A stretch of 64,000 bases of DNA from Carnegiea gigantea (taxonomy: Eukaryota > Streptophyta > Magnoliopsida > Caryophyllales > Cactaceae): positions 1-64,000 of the forward strand of contig JAKOGI010001353.1 in NCBI GenBank assembly GCA_029747015.1. Reading direction: 5' to 3'. Positions within the stretch are counted from its first letter, which is position 1, and each line of letters starts with the position of its first letter. The notes under the pieces were generated by a model. The model ran no database searches and was not told the origin of the DNA. It saw only the letters and a list, made by a program, of their open reading frames with translations. A program made the translations under genes and the position numbers. Positions 12,291 through 26,935 of this stretch are shown in pieces.

Positions 12291-12999
12291 GTGATGTACG
12301 GGAATCACCATAACGGTGGCACAACGGAAATAAATTCCAACAATGTTGATTTCCTTTAGGATGAGTTCCTAAGCGGTTGGTGAATTTTTATTTTTTTTTT
12401 TAAAAAAGGGACCTCAAATTGTGTGAGTTACAATAAGACCTTCAACCATAGCTCAATAAGGGGGAGGGTTTGAATTCTCACTAAGTCATCAAGGATGGTA
12501 CACCTCCCTTATGTGATAGAAATTAAGGAAACTTTTTTGATCAAGAGAATAAGGTTCGTCTTCAATCTCAAAATCCTAAGGAAAGCCAACCTGAGAATGA
12601 GGTTTATCATTAATCTTGAATTATTGAATGTGTTGTTAGTCCACATTTTTACGATCCCACACCTCTAAGGAATAGTGGGAGTGATTGTCCACATACTTGA
12701 GGTCTCACACTTCTTAGAGAAAGGGGGACATTCTTCACCTAGGAAGATAAATAATGAAGGTTCCAGGATCCAAATGAGTACGCGTGGAAGAATTCATTGA
12801 CAACATTCCTATGCACTCCCTTGGAAGTTGAGGTACTTACCTTTTATCAAGAGGTAATTGCTTCACCAAATCAAAAAGACGGGATGAAATGCCATGAGGG
12901 ATAAGATAAACCTGATGGCAAGAAACTAAGGTATGGGAACTTGTTGGTCTTCCACCCCGATGTAAGTCTATTGAAAACAAGTGGGTTTTTCAAAGATAA

Positions 13000-13950
13000 A
13001 ATGTCGTGCATATGGTTTGATCAACAAGTTCGAGGCTCACGTACTCCTAGACCTAGTTGCCCATTTGGACTTTGAGTTGTTTCAAATGGACGTAATGATG
13101 CCATAACTTCGTTTGGCTTATTTATAGTTTCAAAAGACCATTGTGTGTGTTAAAATATCAACAGGGGGGATTATGTCTCTTACCTTATACATTAATGACA
13201 TGCTGCTAGCAAGGAACAACTTAGAGATGACCGAAGCTGCTAAAAAGTGGTTGTCTTATGTCTTTGAGATGAAGGACATGGGTGAAGAAAGGTATGTCCT
13301 AGGAGTGGAAATAATCTGAAACCGTCCCAAAAAGCATACATCAAAAAGGTCTCACAACGATTTCGAATGTATAATTTCAAACTCGTAGATACTCCAGTTG
13401 AGAAGGATCTAACCTTGAGTCTTGGTCAATGCCCTAAAATAGATGATGAAATACAGACAACGGATAATGTCCCTTACGCTAGTGTTGTAGGAAGCTTAAT
13501 GTAACTCATTTTATATACACGGCCTGACATTTGTTTTGCGGTTAATTTGGTAAGTCGTTATAAAACCTAGGACTTGCTGATTGGTAAGCCATCAAAAGAA
13601 TCAAGTGCTACCTTCGTGGTATTGCTGATTAGTCCTTCGCTATCAAGGTGGAGACCTCAAGTGGTGCTGATACTCAAATGCCGATCGGGGTGGTGACCCA
13701 AATGAGTTTAGGTCAGGATATGCCCTTACCCTGGTTGGGGAGCCATGTGATGGTGCAGTAAAAGTTAAAAATACACAACATTGTTAACTATGAAGGCAGC
13801 TTATGTTGCATGTTACCATAGAGACAAAAGGCATTGCTATTAGGCATATATACACTAACAAGATGATTGTTATTTCCTTGATTAATCCTATTCCTAGTGA
13901 TGCATTTGAAGCTTATTTGTTGGGTCTAGGAATTTATAAGGTTTAGTACT
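13000..13950 (+). pseudogene. Copia-1 reverse transcriptase/RNase H remnant
   Basis: In order, I read LYINDMLLARNNLEM (the YVDD region, with the first Asp changed to Asn), RYVLGVEI, then YASVVGSLM and TRPDICFAVNLVSRY. This is the end of the Copia RT and the start of RNase H. It matches Copia-2 (63.3-64.0 kb, minus strand) residue by residue over this stretch, so the two are one family. Stops and frameshifts are frequent. Confidence 0.8.
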
Positions 13951-13975
13951 TAGATGTATCTTGTTATGTAATAGC

Positions 13976-17465
<3,490 letters not shown>

Positions 17466-18438
17466 ATATTATGTGATGAACATGCTTCTTTTGTAAATAA
17501 GCAAAATGCTCACGATTTATTGTTTTATGTTAGGCATATTGAAATGTCACTAGGCTTCTGATTGGCCTAGTCACACGCGCAATCGCCTTGCCACTTAAGT
17601 ATTGGGTAGGATGAGATTTTATAATATTGAAACTAGGTGTGTGTAATATTGAATTATCATTATACTTGTGTTGTATGAATGATGACTTATAAAATATTAT
17701 CATTGCCTTAGTAAGTCTAAGATGAGACTTTTGAAAGTTGAATATGAAGTATAATGATTTTATGTCGAAGTCTTATAGCCAAATTTTGAGTACCAAGATT
17801 GACATTAGGTATGTTGATCTAGTGGCTCGGGTTGGTTTTTAATGCAAAAGTCAGACCTACGATTCGCATGGCATAAAAGAGTAACATGCCCAGCTTAGTG
17901 GTAGCTATGTCATGACACACTTTCATACTATGTGTGCTAAATGCCGATCTATTTGATGAGTGATGAGTGCATTCCCTTTCATTGTCACTGTGTGACCTCT
18001 ATTAGCAATAATCTTTGGCTTGGAATTATGATATGAAGTCAAACCTTGATATTGCTACCTTAATGTGTTATCCAAGGGCTAAGATGTATATAGTCTAGCA
18101 GAACACATTAGGAAAGTAGTTGTGTTAAGATAGATTATTTTAATTATTTAAGGAAAAATCATTTTCCCATCACCATATCAAGCCCAGGCAATTATAATCA
18201 GTATATAATCATTTGATATATCGATAGGCATTAAGGGACAGTATGTGCTGTTAGGGATGATTTAAATGATTCAGGGTATTATTATTGTATGAAAGTATTA
18301 CGTCAGTTAGATGTTGATTTGATATAACACTACTAGTTTGGTTTTTTTGGACCACACACTCCATTCCCAGTCTAAGGCATGAAGAGATTAATTCGAAGAG
18401 AGATGTGTAACTTGTGATTTATGTTACCGATGGAGAGT
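17466..18438 (+). other. Copia-1 conserved 3' non-coding region
   Basis: About 970 bases between RNase H and the 3' LTR contain no open frame. They align along nearly their whole length with the minus strand of 62920-61983 in Copia-2. Shared landmarks include TTAGGCATATTGAAATGTCA, CTAAGATGAGACT, TATGTTGATCTAGTG and CACCATATCAA. A purine-rich GATGGAGAGT at 18429-18438 is the likely polypurine tract. Confidence 0.75.
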
Positions 18439-18796
18439 TGTTGACCGAGTGTAACGGCCACAACGATAACATACGTTAAATGGGTGGTTAAACAATGATT
18501 AATTATGTATTAATAATTCCTATTAACTCCTCATAGCAAGTTGCAAGTCTTGTGCTGCTATTTTAAGGGGGTCAGATTAGAGGATTGAAATACATAGCTA
18601 GTAAGTAAAGCTCCCTAATCCACTCTCTGTTCTCTCTCATGATTAATCCTGCCATCATGTGGGATTTGGTTTTAGGGGCGTGGATTCAACGGTGACTCTA
18701 GTAGCCACTAATTGATTATTCGTGTCGATTCATAGGTGATTCCCAAGCAACGAGATTCTGCATTTCTGCAGTAAGATATGTCCTAATCTACCAACA
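18439..18796 (+). repeat. Copia-1 3' LTR
   Basis: It begins TGTTGACCGAG and ends CTACCAACA, matching the 5' LTR over its full length with scattered substitutions. The target duplication CATAC follows. Confidence 0.9.
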
Positions 18797-18801
18797 CATA
18801 C

Positions 18802-19480
18802 CTTAGCTGAAGCAAGATTGACCAAAAGATTGAGTGTCTTACCTAATGGGGTTTGGGATTACCAGATCCAATGACATCCATGTATGAGTACGAGAAACTT
18901 GAGTGACTTTGAGAACTGGTCAGGCATCGAGTCGACGAGCACACCAAGAAATCTTGAAACCCACTTGAAAACATTTGGATTTAATGCAACATTGGCGGGG
19001 TTCATCTTAACTATGTAAAGGCAAGGAGCTTAGCATGGTTAAAACTTGGTCTTATGGCTTGAGCATAGGATAAATGAAGACGATTAATTAAATGAAGATG
19101 GTGGGGTAATAAGCCAGATTTCTTCATGAAATGGAGGATCTGAAGTGGAATCAAACGATTTGAGTAGCAAAGATGGCGTAAGTGGTGGAAGTGCCCAATT
19201 GATTGGATAATAGACACGCGGTATTACCAAGAATTATGCGGCAAAGCTTGACCAGAAGGTTGGGGGAATAATGGACAAAAGGCACCATTAATCAAGAATT
19301 TACTAGCATATAGACTGTTTAAAGTATCCAACAATGGTTGTCAGGACTAATGTGGATCTAGGGGCTTCTTCATGAGCGGCTAGGGTTCAATGAAGGCTAT
19401 AGTTCAACTCTCATTAGATTTTCACTCATGCTCTCTATAGTTTTCTCTTTCTCACTATATCTCATATCAACTAATCATTT
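18802..19480 (-). other. Probable LINE-1 5' leader, second part
   Basis: The Copia-1 target duplication shows this stretch was originally joined to 7987. On the minus strand it begins with GAGAAAGAGAAAACTATAGAG, then ATG and an AACCCTAGCC segment, much like the start of the LINE-2 leader at 54.2 kb. If this is the LINE-1 5' end, LINE-1 without Copia-1 is about 6.6 kb. No ORF1 domain is recognised. Confidence 0.4.
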
Positions 19481-19739
19481 TAATATTTTATACACTTTGC
19501 ATCACTGCTAAGATCTAATTATCTAATAGATCTTTCTATACACAAAATTTGTTTGTCTGATAAACCTCTAAAACTTTACCATTTACACCCTTCTGATTCC
19601 ACCGAACTTTTCTATATATTCCCTAGGATTACTGGAAGATTTGGCATAATTTACTCCTCTTTGCTCATATTTATCTTATTCGGACTGATTCTTCTTTTTG
19701 TTGGTGTGTTGGTCTTAATTGGAAGAACCTCAGCGCTTA

Positions 19740-20090
19740 TTGGCTCAAAAATGAACGAGGAGTAATACTACGGGAAGGAACAAGGTTCGAGGATCGAATG
19801 GAGGGTCAAAGGCTTGAAGAATCAAAGGCAAGACACTTACATGGCCAGCACTGCATGTAAGCATGGCCGTGCAGGTCAAAAATTGAAGCCAGAAAAGTGC
19901 ACGGTCGGGTGTGCAAGTTATGCACGGCCATGTGCTGAGAATAGAAACTTCCTGTAAAAGTGCATGACTGGCCATGCGTCCCCCAGTTTTTCATGATTTA
20001 ATTGGTTTTCGGGGGTTGTTTGGAGCATCTTATACTTTGTTTAGAGAACACTTGTTAAGGGTGATTTTTAAGGTTGACATTCTGAATATT
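19740..20090 (+). repeat. Gypsy Tat/Athila-like LTR, left part
   Basis: Repeated GCACGGTCGTG-like and ATGGCCGTGCA-like motifs, then GGTTTTCGGGGG, are of the kind found in Tat/Athila LTRs. The LTR is interrupted by a CACTA-like transposon and resumes near 23088. Its left end was not located. Confidence 0.45.
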
Positions 20091-20594
20091 TTACACACCT
20101 CTGATTTGCAATGGAATTAACAACGGAAAAAGTCAATTTTTCTGACGGAATATGAGCTTTCCGACGGAAAATACGACCCGAAATACCCTGCCGAGAATCA
20201 GCTCGTCGCAATTATCCGACGGTATTTCCAATGGAATTACCCGTCGGAAAATCCGTCAGACAGGAAGGTTAAGGCGCAGGCAATTTTCAGAGGAGGGAGG
20301 ATTCCCGTGGAATTTCTGACGGAAAATTCCGTCGAAATACTGACGGAATCCCCACTCCTCTGAAAAAAATTTTTTGTTTTTAAAAAATTTTTGCTCCTCA
20401 AAAATAAATAAAAAGTTTACACGATCATCACATAGAACATATGTAATAATTACCAAATATAAATTTTTATATCTAAAAATGAAATTTGCTAAATTCAAAA
20501 TTTATCATGACATCTACGCAATTGTTTTGGATCTAAATGCAAATCATATAAATTAATCAGATTCAGATACGTTTGTGGGATCATCGTTGTCATT

Positions 20595-20985
20595 TTAGGA
20601 GTCCTGTTCATCATCAGTATTTAAATCGATTTGGTTGGAAGAATCTATACTTTGTCCTTTAAGAAATCTTAAAACTTTTTTCATAATGCGCTCTGTCTTC
20701 CCCTGTTTCTTAACAATTTGACTTATGGCATCTGTTTGCTTGGTAATGCTCTGATTGAGGAATTGCGCTCGTTCTCTTGGATCAAAATACTCGGCTGATG
20801 AGTAACGCGCAGTTGCAATTGTAGCTGATTTCTTTAACTTGACCCCCTCTGTGCCAAAACCGTATACACGGCCTTTGTTATCCAGATTTGGTTTTACCCA
20901 AAACTCTTCTGGGGTTATAGGGGGTAGTTGGGACCCCCTTGAGTTACAGGTTGACTATACTCCTCCTATTTGTTGTGATGATCCC
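20595..20985 (-). pseudogene. CACTA-associated protein, C-terminal exon
   Basis: On the minus strand an exon follows a TTTTCAG acceptor near 20985 and runs about 130 codons to TAA at 20595. It includes ITPEEFWVKPNLDNKGRVYG, then an alanine/serine segment and a helical, lysine-rich tail. This resembles the plant transposase family associated with En/Spm elements (Transposase_24 type). One in-frame TAG near its start shows decay. The family assignment is by motif memory only. Confidence 0.5.
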
Positions 20986-20999
20986 CCTGAAAGTTGTCA

Positions 21000-21458
21000 A
21001 AAATGAAATTATTACATACTAAACTGACAATTATAACATATATATGAATAATGTCGGAATAAAATGTGCAAAACTTACATATTGTTTTGCAGATTTTTAT
21101 CAACAAAAGCTTTGTTTTTGACCTTGCAGTGAGTGTCCTTAAACAGTTCCTCACATGTATAAAATTACCCACACGTCAAAAAAGAATATACTTCATATAC
21201 ACACCAAAAATTAATATATACAATAAATCAAACAACAAATAAACATACTTAACATACTTAAATCATTTACCTAAACCAAATATATTATACATGTTTACCT
21301 ACTTACAACTATTTAATTTATTCAAATCAACATACATTACAAATTAAATTAAAGATTAAATTATTTACTGTAAATATTATATTCACTATTGGCACTAATA
21401 AATTTATACATATTACAAAAAACTAAATTTAACAACAAAATTAAACATATATATATAT

Positions 21459-21513
<55 letters not shown>

Positions 21514-22500
21514 CACATACAATAATGTATATATATATTACACATATATATCAAATAAAAAATTAACCATACCTCAAACAAAAATATTCTTCACATACTT
21601 ACCAATAATTAAAATACACAACAAATTGAACAAAAAATAAACATAGTTAACATACTTAAACTATTCACCAAAATTGAACATATATTATATATACTTACCT
21701 ACCTACAACTATTTCATTTATCCAAATCAGGATACACTACAAATTAAGTTAAAGCTTAAATTATTTAGTATAAACACTAATGACACAAATAAAAAAACTT
21801 ATATTCATATTTAGTTCACATTTTATATTCTCGAATTTCTTGAAAAAATAAGTGCTAAATCTAAAATACAATAATGTAATTAAACATATATGCTAAAAAA
21901 ATAAATTTAACATAACTATATTATTTGTCAAAATAAATGTAATTAAGCATCAAACACAAATTAAATTATTTATTTCGCACTTCATCCAAATAAACAAATC
22001 CAAACAAAAATAATAAAATGTAATACTATTAACATAATGAGCAAACTTAAATTAATATATACTTAATATACCTCAAAATTACAAAAATAAAATATAAAAT
22101 CCTAACATATACATATCTCAAAAAAAATACACTTTACACACTTACAAAATATTAATATATAGCACAAATCAAACAAAAAATAAACATGCTTAGCAAATTT
22201 AAATTATTCACTAAAACAAAACACATTATACATGTTTAATATATTTCAACATTTCATAATAATTATACAATTATTATAAATATATGTACTTATCATATTT
22301 TATTCCACTTATTCAAATAAAAACACTTCACAAATTAAATAAAAAATCAACATAATTTACATCCATATTTTACGAAAAAATAAATTAAATATACTACACA
22401 AATGTGCTTCAAAATTAAATTCGCCAAAAGTTAACAACACATACCCAATTAATATATATAATTTCAAACTATAACATTAATTCCACTAACCTTTAAATAC
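21000..22500. other. AT-rich interior of the CACTA-like element
   Basis: About 1.5 kb of very AT-rich sequence with (TA)n at 21445-21511. Near-repeats of the ACATACTTAAATTATTCACC type recur (about 21246, 21647 and 22186), pointing to old internal duplication. No coding is seen. Confidence 0.5.
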
Positions 22501-22524
22501 CCACAAATCAAAGTAGATTACCGG

Positions 22525-22830
22525 GGACGGCGGTGACACGGGTAGAAGAGGCGGCGAGGCGGCGGCACAAGCGGCGGGACAACGGCGGCACTCTTAAATC
22601 AATTCATGACAAATTAACCACCATAAAAAACCTAATTAACTTAAATATTTCAATTTCAAAGAGCAAATTAACTCCAAATAAATAACTTACCATTAAATTA
22701 CAAGCGACGACACAAAATTTTTCCTGTCACCGGCCACCGGAAATCACAACCACCTCCTCCTTCTCTCTCTTCCTTGCTCCCTCTCTGTCTCTTCCTTGCT
22801 CTCTCTCTCTCTCTCTCTTTTCACGGTGCA
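22525..22830 (-). promoter_or_regulatory. GC-rich segment and (CT)n tract near the CACTA right end
   Basis: A GCGGCGG-rich block at 22525-22590 and a CTCTCTCT tract at 22765-22820 sit where the 5' end of the minus-strand transposon gene would be. They may be first-exon and leader sequence. No start codon can be fixed. Confidence 0.3.
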
Positions 22831-23087
22831 AATGGTTGCAAAATCCCTCCAAAACTCTTAAAACCCGATCCGAAAATTTTTTGAATCGCGTGCTAGGAGA
22901 ATCCGACGGAATTTCCTACGGATTCTGTAGGATTTTCCAACGGAAACATGCTTTGTCGGAATTTCCGTCAGAAATTCAAAATTCCGTCGGTCTCCGTCGG
23001 TTTTTCCATTGGAATTTCTGACTTTCTCCTACGGGTCGCTGCGCCGTCGCTTTTTCGTCGGAGATCAGCATCATTTTTGTAGCGTCG

Positions 23088-23880
23088 TGGAAATCAATTC
23101 AAGTTTGTATTTCTTTCCTCTCTAATTTCAATTTCAATCCAGTTTTCATCTTTACTCATGTTCTTCAGATTTGGATTTGTGATTGTGATTGTGAACATGT
23201 GTAGAGGCCAAATCCCCTATCTTATGTTGGGATTAGCCCCTATTATCCAAAATAGAATCATGTTCTAGGTCTTTGTGAGTCATGCCCATGTATGTCAATT
23301 GAAATCTCGCTTAGTATGTCAGGTGTTTGTTGAATTGCTCGAGAGAGATTTATTCATTGTTCTTAATTAGGATTTAGGAGATCAATGAAAGTTGAATACT
23401 TTATCTAGTGTGTTTTTGTGAGCAATTGAATTTCTTGACGTGAAAACAATTAGGGTTTCAATTGGGAATTTTTGACTATCCAATCCTGTGACTTTGATAG
23501 TTCTAGTTTCATGAGAATAGATAACTAGGATTGATTAGTCAGTCTGATGACCTCCGAGAAAAGGCGTGGATATGTTCCAACTTGTAGTCTTTCCACTTCA
23601 ATAGTTTGCATGGGTAGGTTCGCATGATTCAGTTTACTATTCGTATAGCATAATAGAATGTTGAATCCCAATCTAGGATCTTTATTATTATTGAATTAGT
23701 CAAATTTATTCAGCAGAATGAAATTGTTCTTCAGTAACTGTCAACCTAAGTAGACTTTTGCCTAATTTAAGCGTTAAGAGTCAATTTGATGGTTGGAATC
23801 AAGTTCCCTGTGGACACGACCCGTACTTGCCGGTTACTAGCTACAACTATACCGTATACTTGTGATATTTTAACACAACT
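23088..23880 (+). repeat. Gypsy Tat/Athila-like LTR, right part
   Basis: The stretch carries the habitual 3' landmarks of these LTRs: TGAACATGTGTAGAGGCC near 23192 and TTCCCTGTGGACACGACCC near 23808, followed by a CTAC-rich tail. No tRNA primer site follows, so this may be a 3' LTR or a decayed solo LTR. Confidence 0.5.
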
Positions 23881-24289
23881 TTGTCTTACTCTTATTGATA
23901 CCCTGATTCTCAGTAATCAATATTAGCGAGAATTTCATAGTTAAAAAGGGTCAGTTATCTGTTATTTTCCATGCTCTTCTATTTGTTTTTTTTACAATTC
24001 TACCCACATCACGCATCAAAATCTCTTATGATTTCCTGTCCCTCTAATGTTGTCGGAACAACTTGCTTTGCAACCCAAAGATTTATGGACAAAAGAAAAA
24101 TATATTTTTAGCAACGTACAGACTATGCATCATTGTTTATTCGTCATTTCTCATCTTTTAGATGATAACTCTACAGTAGCGACTAGCGACCAACAATCAT
24201 ATACCTCTTTTACCACTTTGGGCCACTGAGACACAATTTATTTTGGTGAAATGCCACTAATTGAACATTAATTGAACATAACATATAGG
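23881..24289. other. Unassigned spacer
   Basis: I see no gene, repeat boundary or coding signature. The 60-codon open frame at 24047-24229 has no recognisable motif. Confidence 0.4.
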
Positions 24290-24479
24290 AAATGTTAATT
24301 AAACACCCTTCTGTCATCACCCTTCTATTTTATTTTTCCGTTGTGGAGATCACTTGAACGTATACTACTTGAATATGACATATAGGAAATGTCGAGTTTC
24401 TAACTCTTAGAATTAAATGGTGTCTAGCATATGCGAGTTCGTAAATTAAATTGAGGACACCACTTAAACATAACATATA
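24290..24479. repeat. Reference copy of a repeated host segment
   Basis: ACATATAGGAAATGT occurs near 24280 and 24376, and the following TTTCTAACTCTTAGAATTAA, GGTGTCTAG and ATATGCGAGTTC recur downstream in broken form at 24872-24899, 25103-25124 and 25832-25870. This copy is uninterrupted and shows the order before the insertions listed next. Confidence 0.7.
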
Positions 24480-24871
24480 GGTTCTGTTTGAACCTTGGAA
24501 AATTTGATGAAAGAAAAAAATTTAGAAAAGTTACTTTTTTCTTATATTTGGTTTAGAGAAAAGCACAAAGAAAAAAATATGGAGGAAAGTTTGGTGGAAA
24601 AATTATTAGAAACAAGTGACAAAATTTTCCTCATAAAATTGTGAGGAAAGTTTGAGGAAAATTCCCAACCTTCTCCAACCTTGTATTGTTTATATGATAT
24701 CAAAATGATTTAAGTAGTTCATCAATATTCAAATTTCTCATCTAAATTTTTGCATTTTTTCCTTGATCCAAACAAGAGAAAAAAACCCATTTTCTCCCCA
24801 ATTTTTTTTCTTTCATATTTTTTTCCTTCAACTTTTCTTTCCGCCAAATTTTCTAAGGATCAAACGGAGCC
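24480..24871. mobile_element. Tourist-like MITE, relative of 1546-1924
   Basis: The termini are GGTTCTGTTTG and, inverted, GGCTCCGTTTG, with long imperfect inverted arms (AAAATTTGATGAAAG and its counterpart). ATA flanks both ends. Comparison with the uninterrupted copy at 24376-24390 shows insertion into CATATAGGAAATG. Confidence 0.75.
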
Positions 24872-24899
24872 ATAGAAAATGTTGAATTTCTTACTCTTG

Positions 24900-25102
24900 T
24901 GTAATGTTTGGTTGGATGCACTGTAATGGCAATGCAACATAATCAATTTTGTAATGCAATCATGATTACTTAGTCTGTGGTAATTATAATTACAATATAG
25001 TTCTTTTATTGCAATACTCTCATACAACCAAACAATACAATGAAAATACAATTATAAACTTGTTTGCATTACAAGGCTGATTACATGTAACCAAACATTA
25101 CA
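24900..25102. mobile_element. Short MITE (203 bp)
   Basis: The ends TGTAATGTTTGGTT and AACCAAACATTACA are perfect inverted repeats. The related uninterrupted sequence near 24400 lacks the whole segment, which proves an insertion between CTCTT and AGAATTAA. The target duplication is not clear and there is no coding capacity. Confidence 0.8.
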
Positions 25103-25124
25103 TTAGAATTAAACGGTGTCTAGT

Positions 25125-25831
25125 TGTAGGCACTAAAAATTTATTCGTGCCGTGCCAAAATCAAATTAAATAAATTAATTGGACCAATCTTTTTAATTAA
25201 TTTAATCAAGCCCAAAAACTCATAAGTCAAGTCCAAAAGACTCACAAGTCAAGTACAAAATGAAACCCAAATGACTACCAAGTCCGAACTCAGTCAAAAT
25301 TCGAGTCAAAGCCCAAATCGAGGCTCAAGACGACTACCAAGTCAAGTCACGACCTAAAGCCCAAACGACGTCCAAGTCATGGCACGATCAAAGTCAAAAT
25401 CAAAGTCAAAGTCAAAGTCAAAATTAAAAGTCAAGACCTACATCAGCTCACAAGTCAAACGTCAAAACGACTCTCAAGTTAACGCCCGATCAAAGGTCGA
25501 GGCGACTTTCAAGTCAATGCTCAGCTCAGGCCCAGGAGACTCCCAAGTCAAAGTCAAAGTCAAAGTCAAAACAAACGAAAGTCAAAGTAGTCTAAGATAA
25601 GGCCTGATTGAAAGGCCCAAAACCAGGTCAAGGTCTAAAACTCAAGTCAAGGCCCATCTTGACTTTCAAAGGGGAGGCTTTCCTATAAATATGCCCCTAC
25701 TCCCAGTGATTCAAAGGTTGGAAAGTTTATTTTTAAAAGAGAAAGAATCAGAGGATTATATTTATAAAGATTGTACCTAATTGATTCAACTGAATCTATA
25801 AAAAATTCAATCTTTGTAATTTATAATTACA
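25125..25831 (+). repeat. Solo LTR (707 bp)
   Basis: It starts TGTAGGCACT and ends AATTACA, and the five bases CTAGT flank it at 25120-25124 and 25832-25836. With one copy of CTAGT removed, the flanks join into the sequence seen uninterrupted near 24426. It contains (AGTCAA)n stretches at about 25385-25430 and 25545-25570 and a TATA box (CCTATAAATA) near 25681. A solo LTR forms when the two LTRs of an element recombine. Probably Gypsy-type. Confidence 0.85.
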
Positions 25832-25993
25832 CTAGTATATGGGAGTTCATAAATTGAATTCAGAATATTATTGATTGGGGCCCAAAAAACCCCCTTGCCC
25901 CCATTATTTTGTTGCATTGAAATAATTTGAGCGTACAATGTGGAATCAACTAATGCAATCCCACAAAAGTGGAGCAAATATTCATACATGATG
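25832..25993 (-). promoter_or_regulatory. Probable 3' UTR of the MDL3-like gene
   Basis: About 160 bases lie between the stop codon and the solo LTR. AATAAT-type candidates for polyadenylation occur near 25870. The end of the transcript may fall here or inside the LTR; the sequence does not decide. Confidence 0.4.
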
Positions 25994-26224
25994 CTAGAGC
26001 TTGGGGCGTGGTGGGCGGCCAGCAGTGGTATCAATGACATGACAGAAGAACCTTGTAGGCGGGATGGAGAGATGGGTCTGAAGAATGTCACCAAGGCTCT
26101 TGATGAGCTTTCTCTTCACCACTGAGTTGATCCCACCCATTGATATCAGCTGTGCGAATGCCGCTGGATCTTCTGTCCCCGTGAATGATATTGGCACTGA
26201 CCCTTTTAGGACCACCATCACCAT
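25994..26224 (-). CDS. MDL3: MIF/D-dopachrome tautomerase-like protein, exon 2
   Basis: Exon 2 starts after the acceptor GTGCAG and encodes residues 38-113, stopping at 25994. It opens MVMVVLKGSVPISFTGTEDP, continues ISMGGINSVVKRKL, and ends PPRPKL. These are core strands and helix of the MIF fold, a trimeric tautomerase-like protein. Plant MDL proteins have weak or no dopachrome activity and act in immunity-related and peroxisomal settings. The C-terminal PKL preceded by basic and proline residues is a plant PTS1-type peroxisomal signal, as in the MDL3 subtype. Total length, 113 residues, equals the family norm. The last part, often a separate exon in relatives, is joined here. No stop or frameshift breaks it. 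Confidence 0.87.
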   Translation of the reverse strand: MVMVVLKGSVPISFTGTEDPAAFAQLISMGGINSVVKRKLIKSLGDILQTHLSIPPTRFFCHVIDTTAGRPPRPKL

Positions 26225-26239
26225 CTGCACCACCACCAC

Positions 26240-26923
26240 CACATAAAATCAATGACATATTGAATTTATTTACATACCTTCAAAACTGACAGTGCATGTT
26301 CTAAAGGGTACATGTGCATACACTAGGCATGACAGTGCCTAAAAGGGAAGGCTCAACTTAGGTATGGATGAGCTTGCTGCGGACTATTTATATCTTGTCT
26401 GGTTTATCAGATATAATTGATTGTGTGAGCCAAAAATTTTATTTTGCAAATAAATGTCAATATTAAACCGTCCGTTGTTTAATACCAAACTAGGCAAATT
26501 AAAAAGTACTAAATTTAACAACTGAGTATGTGCATGCGCAAGTTGTTTGAGCACTTCGTATGTAATTCTTAAAGTTTGGGTGACATGTTATAACTTTAAT
26601 AAATCGGGGAGTTTTAATAAACCTTAATGTATTTAGGAGAAGATAGACTCAACTGTTACATGAGAACTTAAAGCATGGTTTGAAATTATAATTCATATGT
26701 ATAAACCTAAATAATGTGAATGATATAATAAACAGATAAATCCAACAAAAAAAGCATGACAATTACCTGGTGTGTACTAACAAATCGTACAAAAGAACAA
26801 AACCACAAAATTGAAATGAGCCAAAACTTATTAATCAGTATCAATTTTTTAGTACACCAATCGATTCACATGGCATTCGAATGACAAGAACTGAAAACTT
26901 CATAGTTGTAATTTTGCCCTTTC
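26240..26923. other. Intron stretch without recognised element
   Basis: Plain AT-rich intron sequence. No coding, repeat boundary or RNA gene is seen. Confidence 0.5.
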
Positions 26924-26935
26924 TAACCGGTACAT

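Larger units (their letters stand above)
20100..23084 (-). mobile_element. CACTA-like (En/Spm) DNA transposon, decayed
   Basis: The right terminus, inverted, reads CGCTACAAAAATGATG, one base from the CACTACAAAAATGATG type of CACTA ends. Both sub-terminal regions (20110-20360 and 22860-23075) are packed with TTCCGACGGAA-like repeats in both orientations, the expected transposase-binding array. A minus-strand protein remnant lies inside. The left terminal CACTA could not be found, so the left border is approximate. Confidence 0.7.

Noticed and set aside
25379..25600. (AGTCAA)n run considered as a coding Lys/Ser repeat or CRISPR-like array
   Set aside because: It lies inside the solo LTR; units are short and contiguous with no spacers.
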